From Kordiimonas aestuarii (GTDB taxonomy: Bacteria > Pseudomonadota > Alphaproteobacteria > Sphingomonadales > Kordiimonadaceae): DNA of 64,000 bases. How positions within the stretch are numbered: the first letter of the stretch is position 1; every line of letters starts with the position of its first letter. A program made the position numbers and the translations under genes. The DNA lies in the NCBI RefSeq assembly GCF_025574465.1, contig NZ_JAOBPP010000021.1, positions 372,001 to 436,000 on the forward strand, written 5' to 3'. The notes under the pieces were generated by a model. That model was not told the DNA's origin, made no database searches, and saw only the letters and a program-made list of their open reading frames with translations. This document shows positions 23,847-34,003 of this stretch, in pieces.

Positions 23847-24845
23847 ATGTCTGACACCGTACCCCCAGCCTTCACACGCAACTGCATCAACCTCGCGAAC
23901 CCGCGCCTCGGTGCCAAAGTTACCTTCGCAAGCGATGATTTTTTTGCCGATAAGGCCCGGTTGATCGACCCCGCGGATGCTGTGTTCATCCCCGGAAAAT
24001 ATGACGACAACGGCAAGTGGATGGACGGCTGGGAAAGCCGCCGTAAGCGCGGCACAGGCTATGACCACGCTGTCATCCGCCTTGGCGCGCCCGGCACCAT
24101 CAAGGGATTTGACATCGACACAAGCCATTTCACCGGCAACTTCCCGCCTGCCGCCAGCATTGACGCTTGCATCTCAAATGAAGATGTGCCCGGCTCAGGC
24201 GCGGTCTGGACCGAAGTGGTCGCCTCTATCAGCCTTAAGGGTAACAGCCACCATCATGTGGCATGCGAGAGCAAGACGCCCTGGACCCATATCCGCCTGA
24301 ATATCTACCCGGACGGTGGTGTGGCACGCCTGCGCGTGTATGGCCTGATGCACAAGGACTGGGCTGGCTTTGACGCGGATACCCGCATCGATTTGCTGGC
24401 GATGGAAAACGGCGGGCGCGGCATTGTCGCCAATGACGAACATTTTGGCGCTCTCTCGAACATCACCTTGCCGGGCAAGGGCCTTAACATGGGTGACGGT
24501 TGGGAAACCCGCCGCCGCCGTGAACCGGGCAACGACTGGGCGATTGTGGCACTGGGCCATGCAGGCTCGATTGAAGATATCCTTGTGGACACTGCGTTTT
24601 TCAAGGGTAACTTCCCCAGCCACATTTCGCTTCAGGGCGCGCTTGTGGCGGGCGGCACAGAAGACAGCCTGCCGGTGCAAAGCCAGTTCTGGCCTGAAAT
24701 TCTGGACAAACAACCGCTGACCGCTGATGCCGAACACCATTTCCGCCCGGTGGCAGGCACCGGACCCATCAGCCATGTCCGCATCAACATATACCCGGAC
24801 GGCGGTATCAGCCGTCTACGCCTTTTTGGTAAAATCAGTCGGTGA
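23847..24845 (+). CDS. alc: Allantoicase
   Basis: A 332-residue allantoicase converting allantoate to ureidoglycolate and urea. It has the two-fold repeat typical of the family: GKWMDGWESRRKRGTGYDHAVIRLGAPGTIKGFDIDTSHFTGNFPP and GDGWETRRRREPGNDWAIVALGHAGSIEDILVDTAFFKGNFPSH, each ending in a VRINIYPDGG-type strand (RLNIYPDGGVARLR and RINIYPDGGISRLR). It ends the rightward operon. AllA then uses its product. The choice of allantoicase over an amidohydrolase means two ureas are released per ring, so urease or export would be needed elsewhere in the genome. Confidence 0.96.
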   Translation: MSDTVPPAFTRNCINLANPRLGAKVTFASDDFFADKARLIDPADAVFIPGKYDDNGKWMDGWESRRKRGTGYDHAVIRLGAPGTIKGFDIDTSHFTGNFPPAASIDACISNEDVPGSGAVWTEVVASISLKGNSHHHVACESKTPWTHIRLNIYPDGGVARLRVYGLMHKDWAGFDADTRIDLLAMENGGRGIVANDEHFGALSNITLPGKGLNMGDGWETRRRREPGNDWAIVALGHAGSIEDILVDTAFFKGNFPSHISLQGALVAGGTEDSLPVQSQFWPEILDKQPLTADAEHHFRPVAGTGPISHVRINIYPDGGISRLRLFGKISR

Positions 24846-24941
24846 ACACACTGATATTTCTGGCATCCCGACCCATTTTCACCCTAGAATTTCGCAACAG
24901 TTTTTATGTGATGATGCAACCTTGGTGAAGTGGGGCACTGG

Positions 24942-26459
24942 ATGATCAGATATATCGCGCTGATAACGCTGAGTTTTATACTAATCGCAATGGCGGACCC
25001 GGCCGAGATGGACATGAGCTCCAGGGATGCGGCACCCACCCTTGAGGCCGCGATTGAGGCCATCGACGCCGGTCGTTTCCGCCTTGCAGATGAAATCCTT
25101 ACCTCACTATTGGAAGAAAACCCCCACAATCAGGAATATTACTATCTGGCGGCCCGCGCCGCCTATGGCAGTGGGCAATACCGCCGCGCAAAAGACCTGA
25201 TCGAACGGTATCTGTCGTTTCACGGGATGGGCTATGCTGCAGATGAGGCCGTGAAACTGAAAGCATCTATCGAAGAGGCGCTCAGAGCATTCAGCGCGTC
25301 TGAAAAAGCGGCATTTGACTACGCCCAGCGACAACACACCATATTTGCCTATGCAGCCTACCGCGACGCCTATCCCGCCAGCGCAAATGTCGAACAGGCA
25401 GATTTCCTGAGTTACCGGCGCGCCAAAGAAGTGAATGTGGAAATCTCCTATCTGCGTTACCTGAATTATTGGCCCGAGGGTAAATTCAAAGCGGACGCTG
25501 AACGCAGCGCCGACCTGGCCGCGTTCCGCGAAGCGCGGCAACAAAACACCGTCGAAAGCTACCAGGGCTATCAGACAGCCTACCCGCGAGGTGCCTATGT
25601 TTTGCAGGCGTCTGACCGTGAGCAAACCCTCGGGTATAGCCGCGCCACCGCTGATGGTTCTGTTGCTGCCCTGCAAGCCTACCTTGCCCGCTACCCGATG
25701 GGGTCATACCGGGGCGAAGCGCAAAAAGCGCTGAATGCCGCCAAAACACGTGCGCCCTTGCGGGCTCTTTCTGGCCCCACGGTCAATATTCCCCCAGGGT
25801 TTTTCATCTATCGCCCACAGGCGCAGCCCGGCAAACAGGCGGCACCAAAAACGTTCGAGCTCACCGCGCCCTTTACCGCCATGGCCTTTGAGGTAACCTT
25901 CGATATGTGGGACGCGTGTGTGCGTGATGGTGCCTGCTCCACTGAGGGCCCGCGCGACGAAGGCTGGGGCCGGGTCGGGCGGCCGGTTATCAATGTGACC
26001 CGCGCGGATGTGGCGACCTATACCGCATGGCTCAATAAAAGCTGGCAGGCAGCGGGGGGTACAGGCCGGTGGCGTCTGCCAAGCGAAGTGGAATGGGCTT
26101 ATATGGCGCGCGGCCGCAACAGTCAGATTACTGCCCAAAAAGCAGCCTTCGACAAGGCATCGCAAAACTGCCTTGACTGCGATGACCGTCTGGGGGCGGA
26201 CGCAACCTTCCCGGTTGGGCGGGCTGCCCCCAACAGCTTCAGGCTCTATGACATGCTCGGCAACGTCGCCGAGTGGGTGGACGACTGCTGGGGGCCAGAG
26301 TTTGGTGCGGCACCCCTTGTGGAAAACTGCCAAAGCGGTGTGATACGCGGTGCGACAAACCTCACAGTGCCGATGCTTCTTGCCATGCAGGCGCGTCAGG
26401 AAATGGCCTTTGATGCCCGACATAAATTTGTCGGCTTCCGGCTGATAAAGGTGGATTGA
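24942..26459 (+). CDS. Secreted TPR protein with sulfatase-modifying-factor (FGE-like) domain
   Basis: A 505-residue exported protein. The start at 24942 (MIRYIALITLSFILIAMA) gives a signal peptide. Residues about 35-270 hold TPR-like and helical repeats (EAIDAGRFRLADEILTSLL, YYYLAARAAYGSGQYRRAKDLIERYL). The C-terminal 220 residues are an FGE/SUMF1 fold: AMAFEVTFDMWDACVRDGAC, GRWRLPSEVEWAYMARG and FRLYDMLGNVAEWVDDCWG. The two active-site cysteines of true formylglycine-generating enzyme near the C-terminus are absent (VIRGATNL..RHKFVGFRLIK), so it is probably a binding or regulatory module. It ends directly against the convergent pbpC. Confidence 0.8.
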   Translation: MIRYIALITLSFILIAMADPAEMDMSSRDAAPTLEAAIEAIDAGRFRLADEILTSLLEENPHNQEYYYLAARAAYGSGQYRRAKDLIERYLSFHGMGYAADEAVKLKASIEEALRAFSASEKAAFDYAQRQHTIFAYAAYRDAYPASANVEQADFLSYRRAKEVNVEISYLRYLNYWPEGKFKADAERSADLAAFREARQQNTVESYQGYQTAYPRGAYVLQASDREQTLGYSRATADGSVAALQAYLARYPMGSYRGEAQKALNAAKTRAPLRALSGPTVNIPPGFFIYRPQAQPGKQAAPKTFELTAPFTAMAFEVTFDMWDACVRDGACSTEGPRDEGWGRVGRPVINVTRADVATYTAWLNKSWQAAGGTGRWRLPSEVEWAYMARGRNSQITAQKAAFDKASQNCLDCDDRLGADATFPVGRAAPNSFRLYDMLGNVAEWVDDCWGPEFGAAPLVENCQSGVIRGATNLTVPMLLAMQARQEMAFDARHKFVGFRLIKVD

Positions 26460-28568
26460 CTAGCGCAAGGCGTCGCCTGCAACGGCACGAATGGTGGCGC
26501 TGCTGCTCTGGCCGCCAGCATCCCTCACCGTAATCTGGTAAAAGCCCTCACCCTGAAGGGCATAGCTCGCATGGCGCGACCAACGATTGGTATCAAGCGG
26601 CTGTCCGTCCACAAACCACTGAAGTGGTCGCACCCCCCCTCCGGCGACAAGCGATAGCGGCATATTCTCCTTTGGCATTTCAACTACGCTGCCCGTCAGG
26701 GGAAAGGTTATGGCAAGGCGCTCAGACCCCGCGCCCGCCAGCATGAGCCGTTCAGGCCGGTCAAAATATTTGAGGGCTGGTGGCAGAGCAGCAAAGCTAC
26801 GGCTGTCACCGGGCGCGGCCGCCCATTCCGGCGTTCCAGCGGCAGGCAGGCGGTCAAAGACGTCAAAAAGAATGGGAGCTGCGGTGCTGGCGCCAAAATG
26901 ACCGGGCAGGGGTGTGCCGTCCGCCCGGCCAACCCAGACACCCACGGTATAGTCGCCGTCATATCCAACGGCCCATGCGTCCCGAAAGCCGTAACTTGTT
27001 CCGGTTTTATAGGCGACACGGCGTGCGTGGCCCTGGTACGCATCCGGCAAACGATCTTCCGGCGGACGGGCGGACGACAGGATATTGGACAAGGTCTGCC
27101 GTGTGGCCGCAGATAACATCTCACCGAAAGGGGGCACCTCAACCGCCGCCTGCCCAGCGTCAAAAACCAGTGGTAACACCTGGCCATCGCTGGCAAGTCC
27201 CGCATACAGTTTCACCAGCCCCTCAAGCGACATACCAACACCGCCAAGGGCAACAGCTAGGCCAGGCATCTCCTCCCCCGGCAGGCGAAACGTAACCCCG
27301 TGATCACGCATTTTTTCAGTGAAGGCCACTGGCCCAAGCCGGTCAAGCACCGCCACCGCTGGCACGTTGAGGGAACGCACGAGTGCCTCTCTGATGGATA
27401 TCTCACCATAATGCCGGTCCATGAAGTTGCTGGGTGCATAGGTGCCGAAGCGCCGCTCTTCATCACGCACACGGGTCTCTGCATGCGCAAGGCCGCGATC
27501 AAAGGCCATGCCATAAATGAAGGGTTTGAGGGTTGAACCAGGGGATCGTACAGCCGTTACCATATCCACATAGCCGAGCCGCGCCCGCTCGCCAAAGCCG
27601 GCGGAACCTACATAGGCCAGCACATGTCGCGTACGGTTGTCCACCACCAGAATAGCCGCACTGGCATGGCGGTGCACCGCGCCTGCCCGCACTCTGACAA
27701 GGCGTTCGAGCTCTGCCTGCAAGTCATAGTCCGTGGTAGTGACCACAGCCTCTTTGAGACCGCCGCGCAGCAGCCGGGCCGCAAGGTGAGGTGCCATCAG
27801 CTCGGCCCTGTGCCGTCGTGCGGGCACCGGCGCACTGAGGGCAAGATCACGCAAGTGCGGATCAAGACCGATTTCACCAGCAACCCGATCAAGCACCTTG
27901 TTGCGCGCATGACGAGCGCGGGCCGCGTGGCGGTCGGGCCTGAAGCGGGTTGGCGACTGGGGCAAAATCACCAGAAGCGCTGCCTCGTCCGGGGTGAGGC
28001 GGGTGCTGTCATGGCCGAAATAGGCGTCAGACGCTGCCTTGATGCCTTCGATGTTGCCACCAAAGGGGGCGAGTGTGAGATATATCTCCAGTATTTCATA
28101 TTTGGTAAAACGCCGCTCCAGCTGCCACGCGCGAAACATCTCCACGAGTTTGCTTGTAACGGTTCGGGGGCGCGGCTCCAGCAAGCGTGCGGTTTGCATG
28201 GTGAGTGTCGACGCGCCAGAGACGATTTCACCATTTGCTGCCGCCTGCCAGGCAGCGCGTGCGAGCGCAAGAAAATCCACGCCACCATGCTCGTAAAAGC
28301 GCTTGTCCTCATAGGCAACCAGCATATGAAGATAAAGCGGGTCTACCTCTTCGGTGGTTACCGCGCGGCGGATGAGGCCGTCCTCAACGGTGAAAATCCG
28401 CATCAGACGCCCGTCGGCCGCCCGCACTTCTGCTGAGGTCGCGTGGTAGCGCCCCATATCCGGTGGGTAAATCCGGTCGAGCACGCGCACACCGACAAGC
28501 ACCAGGAGGACGCCAAGAACCATCCCCATAAGGCCCCATTTACGGTATGCCCACAACCCGGCCAGCAT
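26460..28568 (-). CDS. pbpC: Penicillin-binding protein 1C
   Basis: A 702-residue bifunctional class A PBP. A short cytosolic tail and one transmembrane helix (WGLMGMVLGVLLVLVGVRVL) precede the GT51 glycosyltransferase domain: VAYEDKRFYEHGGVDFLALARAAWQ and GASTLTMQTARLLE. The transpeptidase has the SxxK motif in SPGSTLKPFIYG, the SLN triad in VRSLNVPAV and the KTG motif in YKTGTSYGFRDAW. A C-terminal BiPBP-like domain ends the protein. It lies 3 bases after the alpha-2-macroglobulin gene on the same strand, the pairing known from E. coli and many proteobacteria. Confidence 0.95.
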   Translation of the reverse strand: MLAGLWAYRKWGLMGMVLGVLLVLVGVRVLDRIYPPDMGRYHATSAEVRAADGRLMRIFTVEDGLIRRAVTTEEVDPLYLHMLVAYEDKRFYEHGGVDFLALARAAWQAAANGEIVSGASTLTMQTARLLEPRPRTVTSKLVEMFRAWQLERRFTKYEILEIYLTLAPFGGNIEGIKAASDAYFGHDSTRLTPDEAALLVILPQSPTRFRPDRHAARARHARNKVLDRVAGEIGLDPHLRDLALSAPVPARRHRAELMAPHLAARLLRGGLKEAVVTTTDYDLQAELERLVRVRAGAVHRHASAAILVVDNRTRHVLAYVGSAGFGERARLGYVDMVTAVRSPGSTLKPFIYGMAFDRGLAHAETRVRDEERRFGTYAPSNFMDRHYGEISIREALVRSLNVPAVAVLDRLGPVAFTEKMRDHGVTFRLPGEEMPGLAVALGGVGMSLEGLVKLYAGLASDGQVLPLVFDAGQAAVEVPPFGEMLSAATRQTLSNILSSARPPEDRLPDAYQGHARRVAYKTGTSYGFRDAWAVGYDGDYTVGVWVGRADGTPLPGHFGASTAAPILFDVFDRLPAAGTPEWAAAPGDSRSFAALPPALKYFDRPERLMLAGAGSERLAITFPLTGSVVEMPKENMPLSLVAGGGVRPLQWFVDGQPLDTNRWSRHASYALQGEGFYQITVRDAGGQSSSATIRAVAGDALR

Positions 28569-28571
28569 GGC

Positions 28572-31500
28572 TTATTTCCCCACTTGTATGCGGTGCACTG
28601 ACCCTTGCGCATGGTACTGGGGCTTGTACATGTCCTCGGCAAAAGCCCCTGGCATGACATAGTCTCCCGGGGTAACCGCCCGCACCACATAGGCAAGCCG
28701 GAAGCGATTGTTGCGCCAACCTGACCAGGTTCCCAGCTTGACGACACCGACAAAACGATCGTCACGCGCATCGGTAAATTCGACAGGCGAAAGCGTAGGT
28801 AGAAACTTGAATGAGGAAACGTCCGTCGTCTCGATCTCAAGCCCCGCAGGTAACATGTCCACCACAAGAGTCTCACGCACGGCAGCGGCCGTTGCCACCC
28901 CTTCTATCAGCACGACGATCCGGTCATTGCGTTTCACCCGATTCATGTCGACCGGCTTGCCATCCATGTCAAAATACGCCCGGCTAACGCGCAAACCCTC
29001 TTCCGCAGGTTCGGGGGCTGCGACCGGTACACCGCGCAGCGTTTTCACCGCCCGAATAGCCCTGTCACTTGTGTTTGCCACCATAAGAGCACCGACAGGC
29101 ACCTCGTCACCGATCTCGCCCGACCAGAGGCCCTTGGCCGCACTGACTGTATCGTCATTCACCCTCGCCGTCAGTTGGCCGTTGCCTTCACCCGCGAAGG
29201 CCGCGGCCGCACGGGCAACCCAAGCCATTTCCTGTGTGCTGAGCCAGCCGTCTTCCGCTACCTCACGTTCAAGGATGTTCGCAAGCTCTGCCATATAGGG
29301 TGCTGTCGGCATAACCTCGGCGAGCAGTGCCGCGAAGGCAGCGCGGTCGCGCAGGTCCGTGCCATAGTCACCGTAATAATTGGCATCGCGCGCGCTTTTG
29401 TGTGCCCGGGCAAACAAATCTTCCGCCGCCTGACGCTCGCCCACATGGCTGAGGGCCGCTGCTACCTGGGCCCGCGCCAGCGGGCTGTGTAGCTTTGCGG
29501 CAAACTGGTCTGCGAAGTATCGTACTTCACTGGCCGACACATCGCCCACGCGTGCCAGTACATAAAATGCATAGGCCTGTGCTTCAATGTTCCCGCGCCC
29601 CCGGCGGGCAATCATCCGCTTCAGCCTCATTAGCGAGAGTTTTGTGGTCGCGTCGGGCACATCAAAGCCTGCCTCTGCCGCGTGCAGCAGGAAGTCAGTG
29701 ACATAGGCGTCGATCCACTCGTTGCTGCTCCCGCTCAATGACCAGACACCAAAACTGCCATCACCTTTCTGACGGTCAAGAAGCATCACTATAGAGCGCT
29801 CCACAAGGTTATCCGCGTCGGATTTACTTCCGGGCAGGTCATAGAGCCGCGATAACTTGCCGTAATAGAGCGCAGGGATGGCACGCGATACCGTCTGCTC
29901 GCTACACCTGTAACCATAGGCATTCAACGTCCGCATCATACGGTCTGCCTCAAGGTTGGGACGCGAGGACAGTGTAAGCTGGCCCGAAGTTGTAATCTTG
30001 TAAAACGCATCCATATCGGTGGGCGCGATCTCCATCCTCTCCCCCGGCGCAATGCCCTCGCTGGTGCGTCTGGTGGCATAAGGCCATGCCGCGCGAACGG
30101 TGATGCCCCAGTCACGCCTGATATCATCTGCGTCACTGCTTGCCAGGGTCAGATGCAGGCTGGCATCCCCCGGCATAACACCGGTCACTTTAACAGGCAG
30201 GTCGCGCCGTTCCTTGTGTTCAAGCGTGAAGCTGCTCTCCGCGCCTGCCGCCAGTTCGACAGCCTCGCCGTCGCTCCTGAGCATGACACGTACGTCAGAT
30301 GCTGCACCTGAAAGATTTTGTACACTCAGGGTAGCCTCCGCACTATCACCGGGCGCGAGGAAACGCGGCAAGATCAGTTCAGCCACAATTGGCGTGCGCA
30401 CGGTCAGGGCACCTTCGCCGACCCCCACCATGGTCGCGCCATACGCCACCGCCATCAATCGCAACCGGCCAGCAAAATCAGGCAGATCAAGATCAACCAT
30501 GGCAGCGCCGTCTTTGCCAAGCGTAATATCGCGGCGGAGAAGCGCCACAGTACGCGAGGTACGCGTGATGGCGGCAAACAGGTTGCTGGCCTCATCTTTC
30601 GTCATCATCCTGCGCGAACCCGAAACAACCACAATGTCACCCCCCGTGCGCAAGGTGCCACGCGCGCCTTCTTCCGGCCTGATCAGGCGGCCATATACAT
30701 CGCGCAAATCCATTGAGAAGGCGCGCTGGCCGTAATAAAACGCGTCCGGGTCCGGGCTGTTAAAGCGCGTGATATTGAGGATGCCCTCGTCCACCGCCGC
30801 CAGGATAACTTTCATCTCCTCGCCCGGTTGCCCGCCTTTCACATGGATTGGCAGGCTGACCGTCTTGCCCGGCAACGCCACTTCTGGCGCGTCAATCTCA
30901 AGTTCAACCACGTGGCCTTTGCGGCCGACCGAAAACCACGCAAGGCCGGTTGCCCGCACCGGAAGGCGCGAAAGTTCACCTGCGCCGGGGCGAAGGGCTG
31001 TTGCCAGCACATAAGCGCCCGGGCCCCAATCCTCCGCAACCTTGAAATCAAATGCGCTGCCATCTTTGTCGAGCGTGACCAGTTTGTGTTCTACCAGACG
31101 CTCATTCACGATCGTGATCAAAGCACGGCCTTCAAACGGGGCTTTCACAAAACCACGCAGCCGATCACCGGCCCTGAGGGCAGTGTCTTCAAGCGTCAAC
31201 TCAAGCGCGTCCGGCACGTCGGGTGAGGTAACAGCAGACCACCAACCCACATGAAAGCGCGTGCTAGAGGCCGATTTACCGGCCTCGTCAAACACATCAA
31301 TGCGGTAGCGACCACTGCCAAGCATGCGCGCCAGCGAAAGTGTGCCCTCTGCACCCGTCACCACAGCTTCCTCGGCAATCACTTCATCAACGGTGGTGCT
31401 GCGGAAACGCCAGCTTCCGTCAAGCCGGTACCAGTTATATTGATAATGCTCACGGACCCACACGGCTGTCAGTTGATGGTCGGCCAGAGGCTTGCCTTCC

Positions 31501-33824
31501 GCGGACAGCGCTACAATGTCAATGTTCGCCTGTTCATCCGTATCGAAACCGGCGCCGTCTCCCGCCTTGACGCCAAGCATAACCGGGCTTTGGCGCACCG
31601 GCAGCAAAACCGTATCTGCAACCGGCCTGCCCCCGACATCAACCACTTCAGCCCGAAGGCGCGCCCGAAGCGCCTGGCTTGTATCCGGCAATGGCGCAAA
31701 GGCCACCGAAACGCGGGCATTGCCGCTTTCGCCGGTGACAAAATCCTGCCGGTTTGGGGGTGCTGGTTTATAGTCTTCCTGTACCAGGCCAAAATGATAG
31801 GCGGGATATTCAGGGAACGGCAAAGGGTCGCGCTCCAGCCTGACATCAAGGATGCCGGAAAGATCGGCACCCGGCGCACCATAAAGGAAATCCGCCTGCA
31901 CGCTGGCAGACACTGGAGTGTCACCCGTGACGTATGTCTCTGTGGTTTCCAGGGTGGTGCTCAGCCGTTCAGGGACAAACTCGTCTACGGAGAAACGCAC
32001 CTCGCCAACACTCTTTTCTTCATCGTCGGCATAAAGGGCTGCGCGCCACAATCCCGTACGGGCACCAGGTGACAGGGAAAGGTCGTACGCGTAACCACCA
32101 AAGCGGTCACCGGTCAGGCTGGTTTTGACAGCCTCCATGCCATCAGGGCGAAAGACCTTGAAGGTAAGGGGAAGCCCAGCCACTGCAGCCGCACGCGCGC
32201 TGCGCATCAGCGCGGAGACATGGACCACTTCGCCGGGACGGTATATTCCCCGTTCGGTAAACATATAGGCGTCAAGCGGTCCCGCTGCCTTGCGGCCGCT
32301 TGTACCCCGATCACTCAGGTCAAGCGCCGGGCCGTCAAGCGTGAGGAACGCATAATCGCCTTTATCGGTTTCCGCCACAACGACGGCCGGGCTGGCACCC
32401 CCCTCACCGCGCAGCAGCGCGGGGCCAAAGGCGGCGTGACCACCGCGGTCGGTCTCAAGCGTCTTGAGGATGCTGTTGTCGCGTGCCACCAGCGTCAGCT
32501 TGACATTCCTCTGGGCTTTTGTGGTCGCGAGCGAGTGAACAAACACATGTAGGCCATCGTCACCCGACAGCGTCATCATGCCAAGGTCGGAGATCAAGAG
32601 CCACTGCGCCTGGTGCTCATAGCGGTAGCGCTCATTCTTGTCTTCGGCCGGGTCCGCGGCGACCAGTGCGTAAATACCGGGGCCCTTGTCGTCAATCAGG
32701 TCGCGTACCGGCACCAGTGTCGTGACGTCCTTGTTCGGCACATTCTCGACATCCATCGCCCCTTCCCATATGAGGGTGCCATATTCGCTGTCGAGGCGAT
32801 TTTCGCTCCATTCGTAAAGCGCATCGCTTTTCACACCACTGTTGAGGAGGGGTACGAGACCACGATCGGACACCCGGTACAGTTTCAGCTTCACGCCGCT
32901 CATATTGACCGTCTTGAGCGGGACCGTTTCGTCGCCCACGCGCGGCAAAACATAGGTGCCGTTACCAAAGTTGATTCGGGCTTCGCGGTTCGGCACCACG
33001 ACAGTGCGGCTGACATCGCTGTGGAGGCGACTGCCACCAGCCCCCATAAGCCCCGCCAGCACGGTTACCTTGAACTCCTGCCCATAGGCGAGGCCCCCCA
33101 TACAAATGCGGTTACCGTTCGCCCGCAGACTGACATCCAGCCCGCCAGGCAAGCGAACATAGTCTTCCACCTTCGCAGTCGTGCCCGCCATCAGGTTTTC
33201 GGACAGAATGATACAGGCGGTCGGTGAAAAAGCCTCCACATCAACGGAAACATCGGTGACACGCAGGGCAAACTGCGCCTTGACCGCGTCGCGATAGGCT
33301 CGCCGCTCCTTGGTGTCGTCCAGCGTTAGCGCATAATCGAGCAGATCAACAGCATGCTGGCCGCGCTCTTCCTCGCGAGCGTGGGTTGCCAGGCGCTCCA
33401 GCGCCAGTGCTTTATCCTTGTCCTTCTCTGCCAGTTGGTAGGCCTGCCAGGCGGCGGTCGCCGCATCGTCGCTGCGACCCACTTTGGCAAAGCCCTGTGC
33501 CGCCATCAACCAGCTCTCCGGTGCGTCCGGGTGTGCGGCCAGCTCCAGCTCTATCCTGTTGTTTTTTACAAACCCGGCGACATTCTCCTCAAGGGACTTA
33601 TGCGCAAGCACTTCCCTGAGGCTCATGCCATCAATTTTTGCATCCACCTGTAAGGCTTCCAGACGCAGCTTGAGAGACTGTGTATGCTCCAGCAGGCGTG
33701 CCGCCGCCCCGCTCCGGTCTTCAACCTCCGGCACGCCACTTGTCACAGCGGCCTGAACGTTCGCGGCTACAAAAAAAGCCGGCAGGATAAAGGCGATGAA
33801 AAAGCGGGCGAGATAGCGGCGCAT
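28572..33824 (-). CDS. Bacterial alpha-2-macroglobulin (periplasmic protease inhibitor)
   Basis: A 1750-residue exported protein of the YfhM/A2M family. The signal peptide is MRRYLARFFIAFILPAFFVAANVQA, with no lipobox cysteine, so unlike many homologues it is not an obvious lipoprotein. Macroglobulin-like beta domains fill most of the protein (TERGIYRPGEVVHVSALMR and the DLPDFAGRLRLMAVAYG block). The thioester motif CxEQ is present at about C1307 (YRCSEQTVSR), so it can trap proteases covalently. It probably works with PbpC, encoded 3 bases downstream, guarding damaged envelope. The ATG at 33824 has GGGGAA upstream; an ATG four codons earlier has a weaker site. Confidence 0.92.
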   Translation of the reverse strand: MRRYLARFFIAFILPAFFVAANVQAAVTSGVPEVEDRSGAAARLLEHTQSLKLRLEALQVDAKIDGMSLREVLAHKSLEENVAGFVKNNRIELELAAHPDAPESWLMAAQGFAKVGRSDDAATAAWQAYQLAEKDKDKALALERLATHAREEERGQHAVDLLDYALTLDDTKERRAYRDAVKAQFALRVTDVSVDVEAFSPTACIILSENLMAGTTAKVEDYVRLPGGLDVSLRANGNRICMGGLAYGQEFKVTVLAGLMGAGGSRLHSDVSRTVVVPNREARINFGNGTYVLPRVGDETVPLKTVNMSGVKLKLYRVSDRGLVPLLNSGVKSDALYEWSENRLDSEYGTLIWEGAMDVENVPNKDVTTLVPVRDLIDDKGPGIYALVAADPAEDKNERYRYEHQAQWLLISDLGMMTLSGDDGLHVFVHSLATTKAQRNVKLTLVARDNSILKTLETDRGGHAAFGPALLRGEGGASPAVVVAETDKGDYAFLTLDGPALDLSDRGTSGRKAAGPLDAYMFTERGIYRPGEVVHVSALMRSARAAAVAGLPLTFKVFRPDGMEAVKTSLTGDRFGGYAYDLSLSPGARTGLWRAALYADDEEKSVGEVRFSVDEFVPERLSTTLETTETYVTGDTPVSASVQADFLYGAPGADLSGILDVRLERDPLPFPEYPAYHFGLVQEDYKPAPPNRQDFVTGESGNARVSVAFAPLPDTSQALRARLRAEVVDVGGRPVADTVLLPVRQSPVMLGVKAGDGAGFDTDEQANIDIVALSAEGKPLADHQLTAVWVREHYQYNWYRLDGSWRFRSTTVDEVIAEEAVVTGAEGTLSLARMLGSGRYRIDVFDEAGKSASSTRFHVGWWSAVTSPDVPDALELTLEDTALRAGDRLRGFVKAPFEGRALITIVNERLVEHKLVTLDKDGSAFDFKVAEDWGPGAYVLATALRPGAGELSRLPVRATGLAWFSVGRKGHVVELEIDAPEVALPGKTVSLPIHVKGGQPGEEMKVILAAVDEGILNITRFNSPDPDAFYYGQRAFSMDLRDVYGRLIRPEEGARGTLRTGGDIVVVSGSRRMMTKDEASNLFAAITRTSRTVALLRRDITLGKDGAAMVDLDLPDFAGRLRLMAVAYGATMVGVGEGALTVRTPIVAELILPRFLAPGDSAEATLSVQNLSGAASDVRVMLRSDGEAVELAAGAESSFTLEHKERRDLPVKVTGVMPGDASLHLTLASSDADDIRRDWGITVRAAWPYATRRTSEGIAPGERMEIAPTDMDAFYKITTSGQLTLSSRPNLEADRMMRTLNAYGYRCSEQTVSRAIPALYYGKLSRLYDLPGSKSDADNLVERSIVMLLDRQKGDGSFGVWSLSGSSNEWIDAYVTDFLLHAAEAGFDVPDATTKLSLMRLKRMIARRGRGNIEAQAYAFYVLARVGDVSASEVRYFADQFAAKLHSPLARAQVAAALSHVGERQAAEDLFARAHKSARDANYYGDYGTDLRDRAAFAALLAEVMPTAPYMAELANILEREVAEDGWLSTQEMAWVARAAAAFAGEGNGQLTARVNDDTVSAAKGLWSGEIGDEVPVGALMVANTSDRAIRAVKTLRGVPVAAPEPAEEGLRVSRAYFDMDGKPVDMNRVKRNDRIVVLIEGVATAAAVRETLVVDMLPAGLEIETTDVSSFKFLPTLSPVEFTDARDDRFVGVVKLGTWSGWRNNRFRLAYVVRAVTPGDYVMPGAFAEDMYKPQYHAQGSVHRIQVGK

Positions 33825-34003
33825 AACGTTCCCCATAAGACTAGCTGAACCCTTCCCCTACTGTCAGGGCTTAGGGGAGTTTCGACAACAATTATGGTGA
33901 AAAAACGAAGGCGCGGGAATTTGTCCTCGCTTTTTCCCTGTGTGCGGCAAAAGCGATACAGCCGCCCGCCGCGCCAACGGGAATGTATATCGTGGTATCA
34001 GCC

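Noticed and set aside
24942..26459. Active formylglycine-generating enzyme
   Set aside because: No cysteine pair in the C-terminal catalytic segment and no sulfatase gene nearby.
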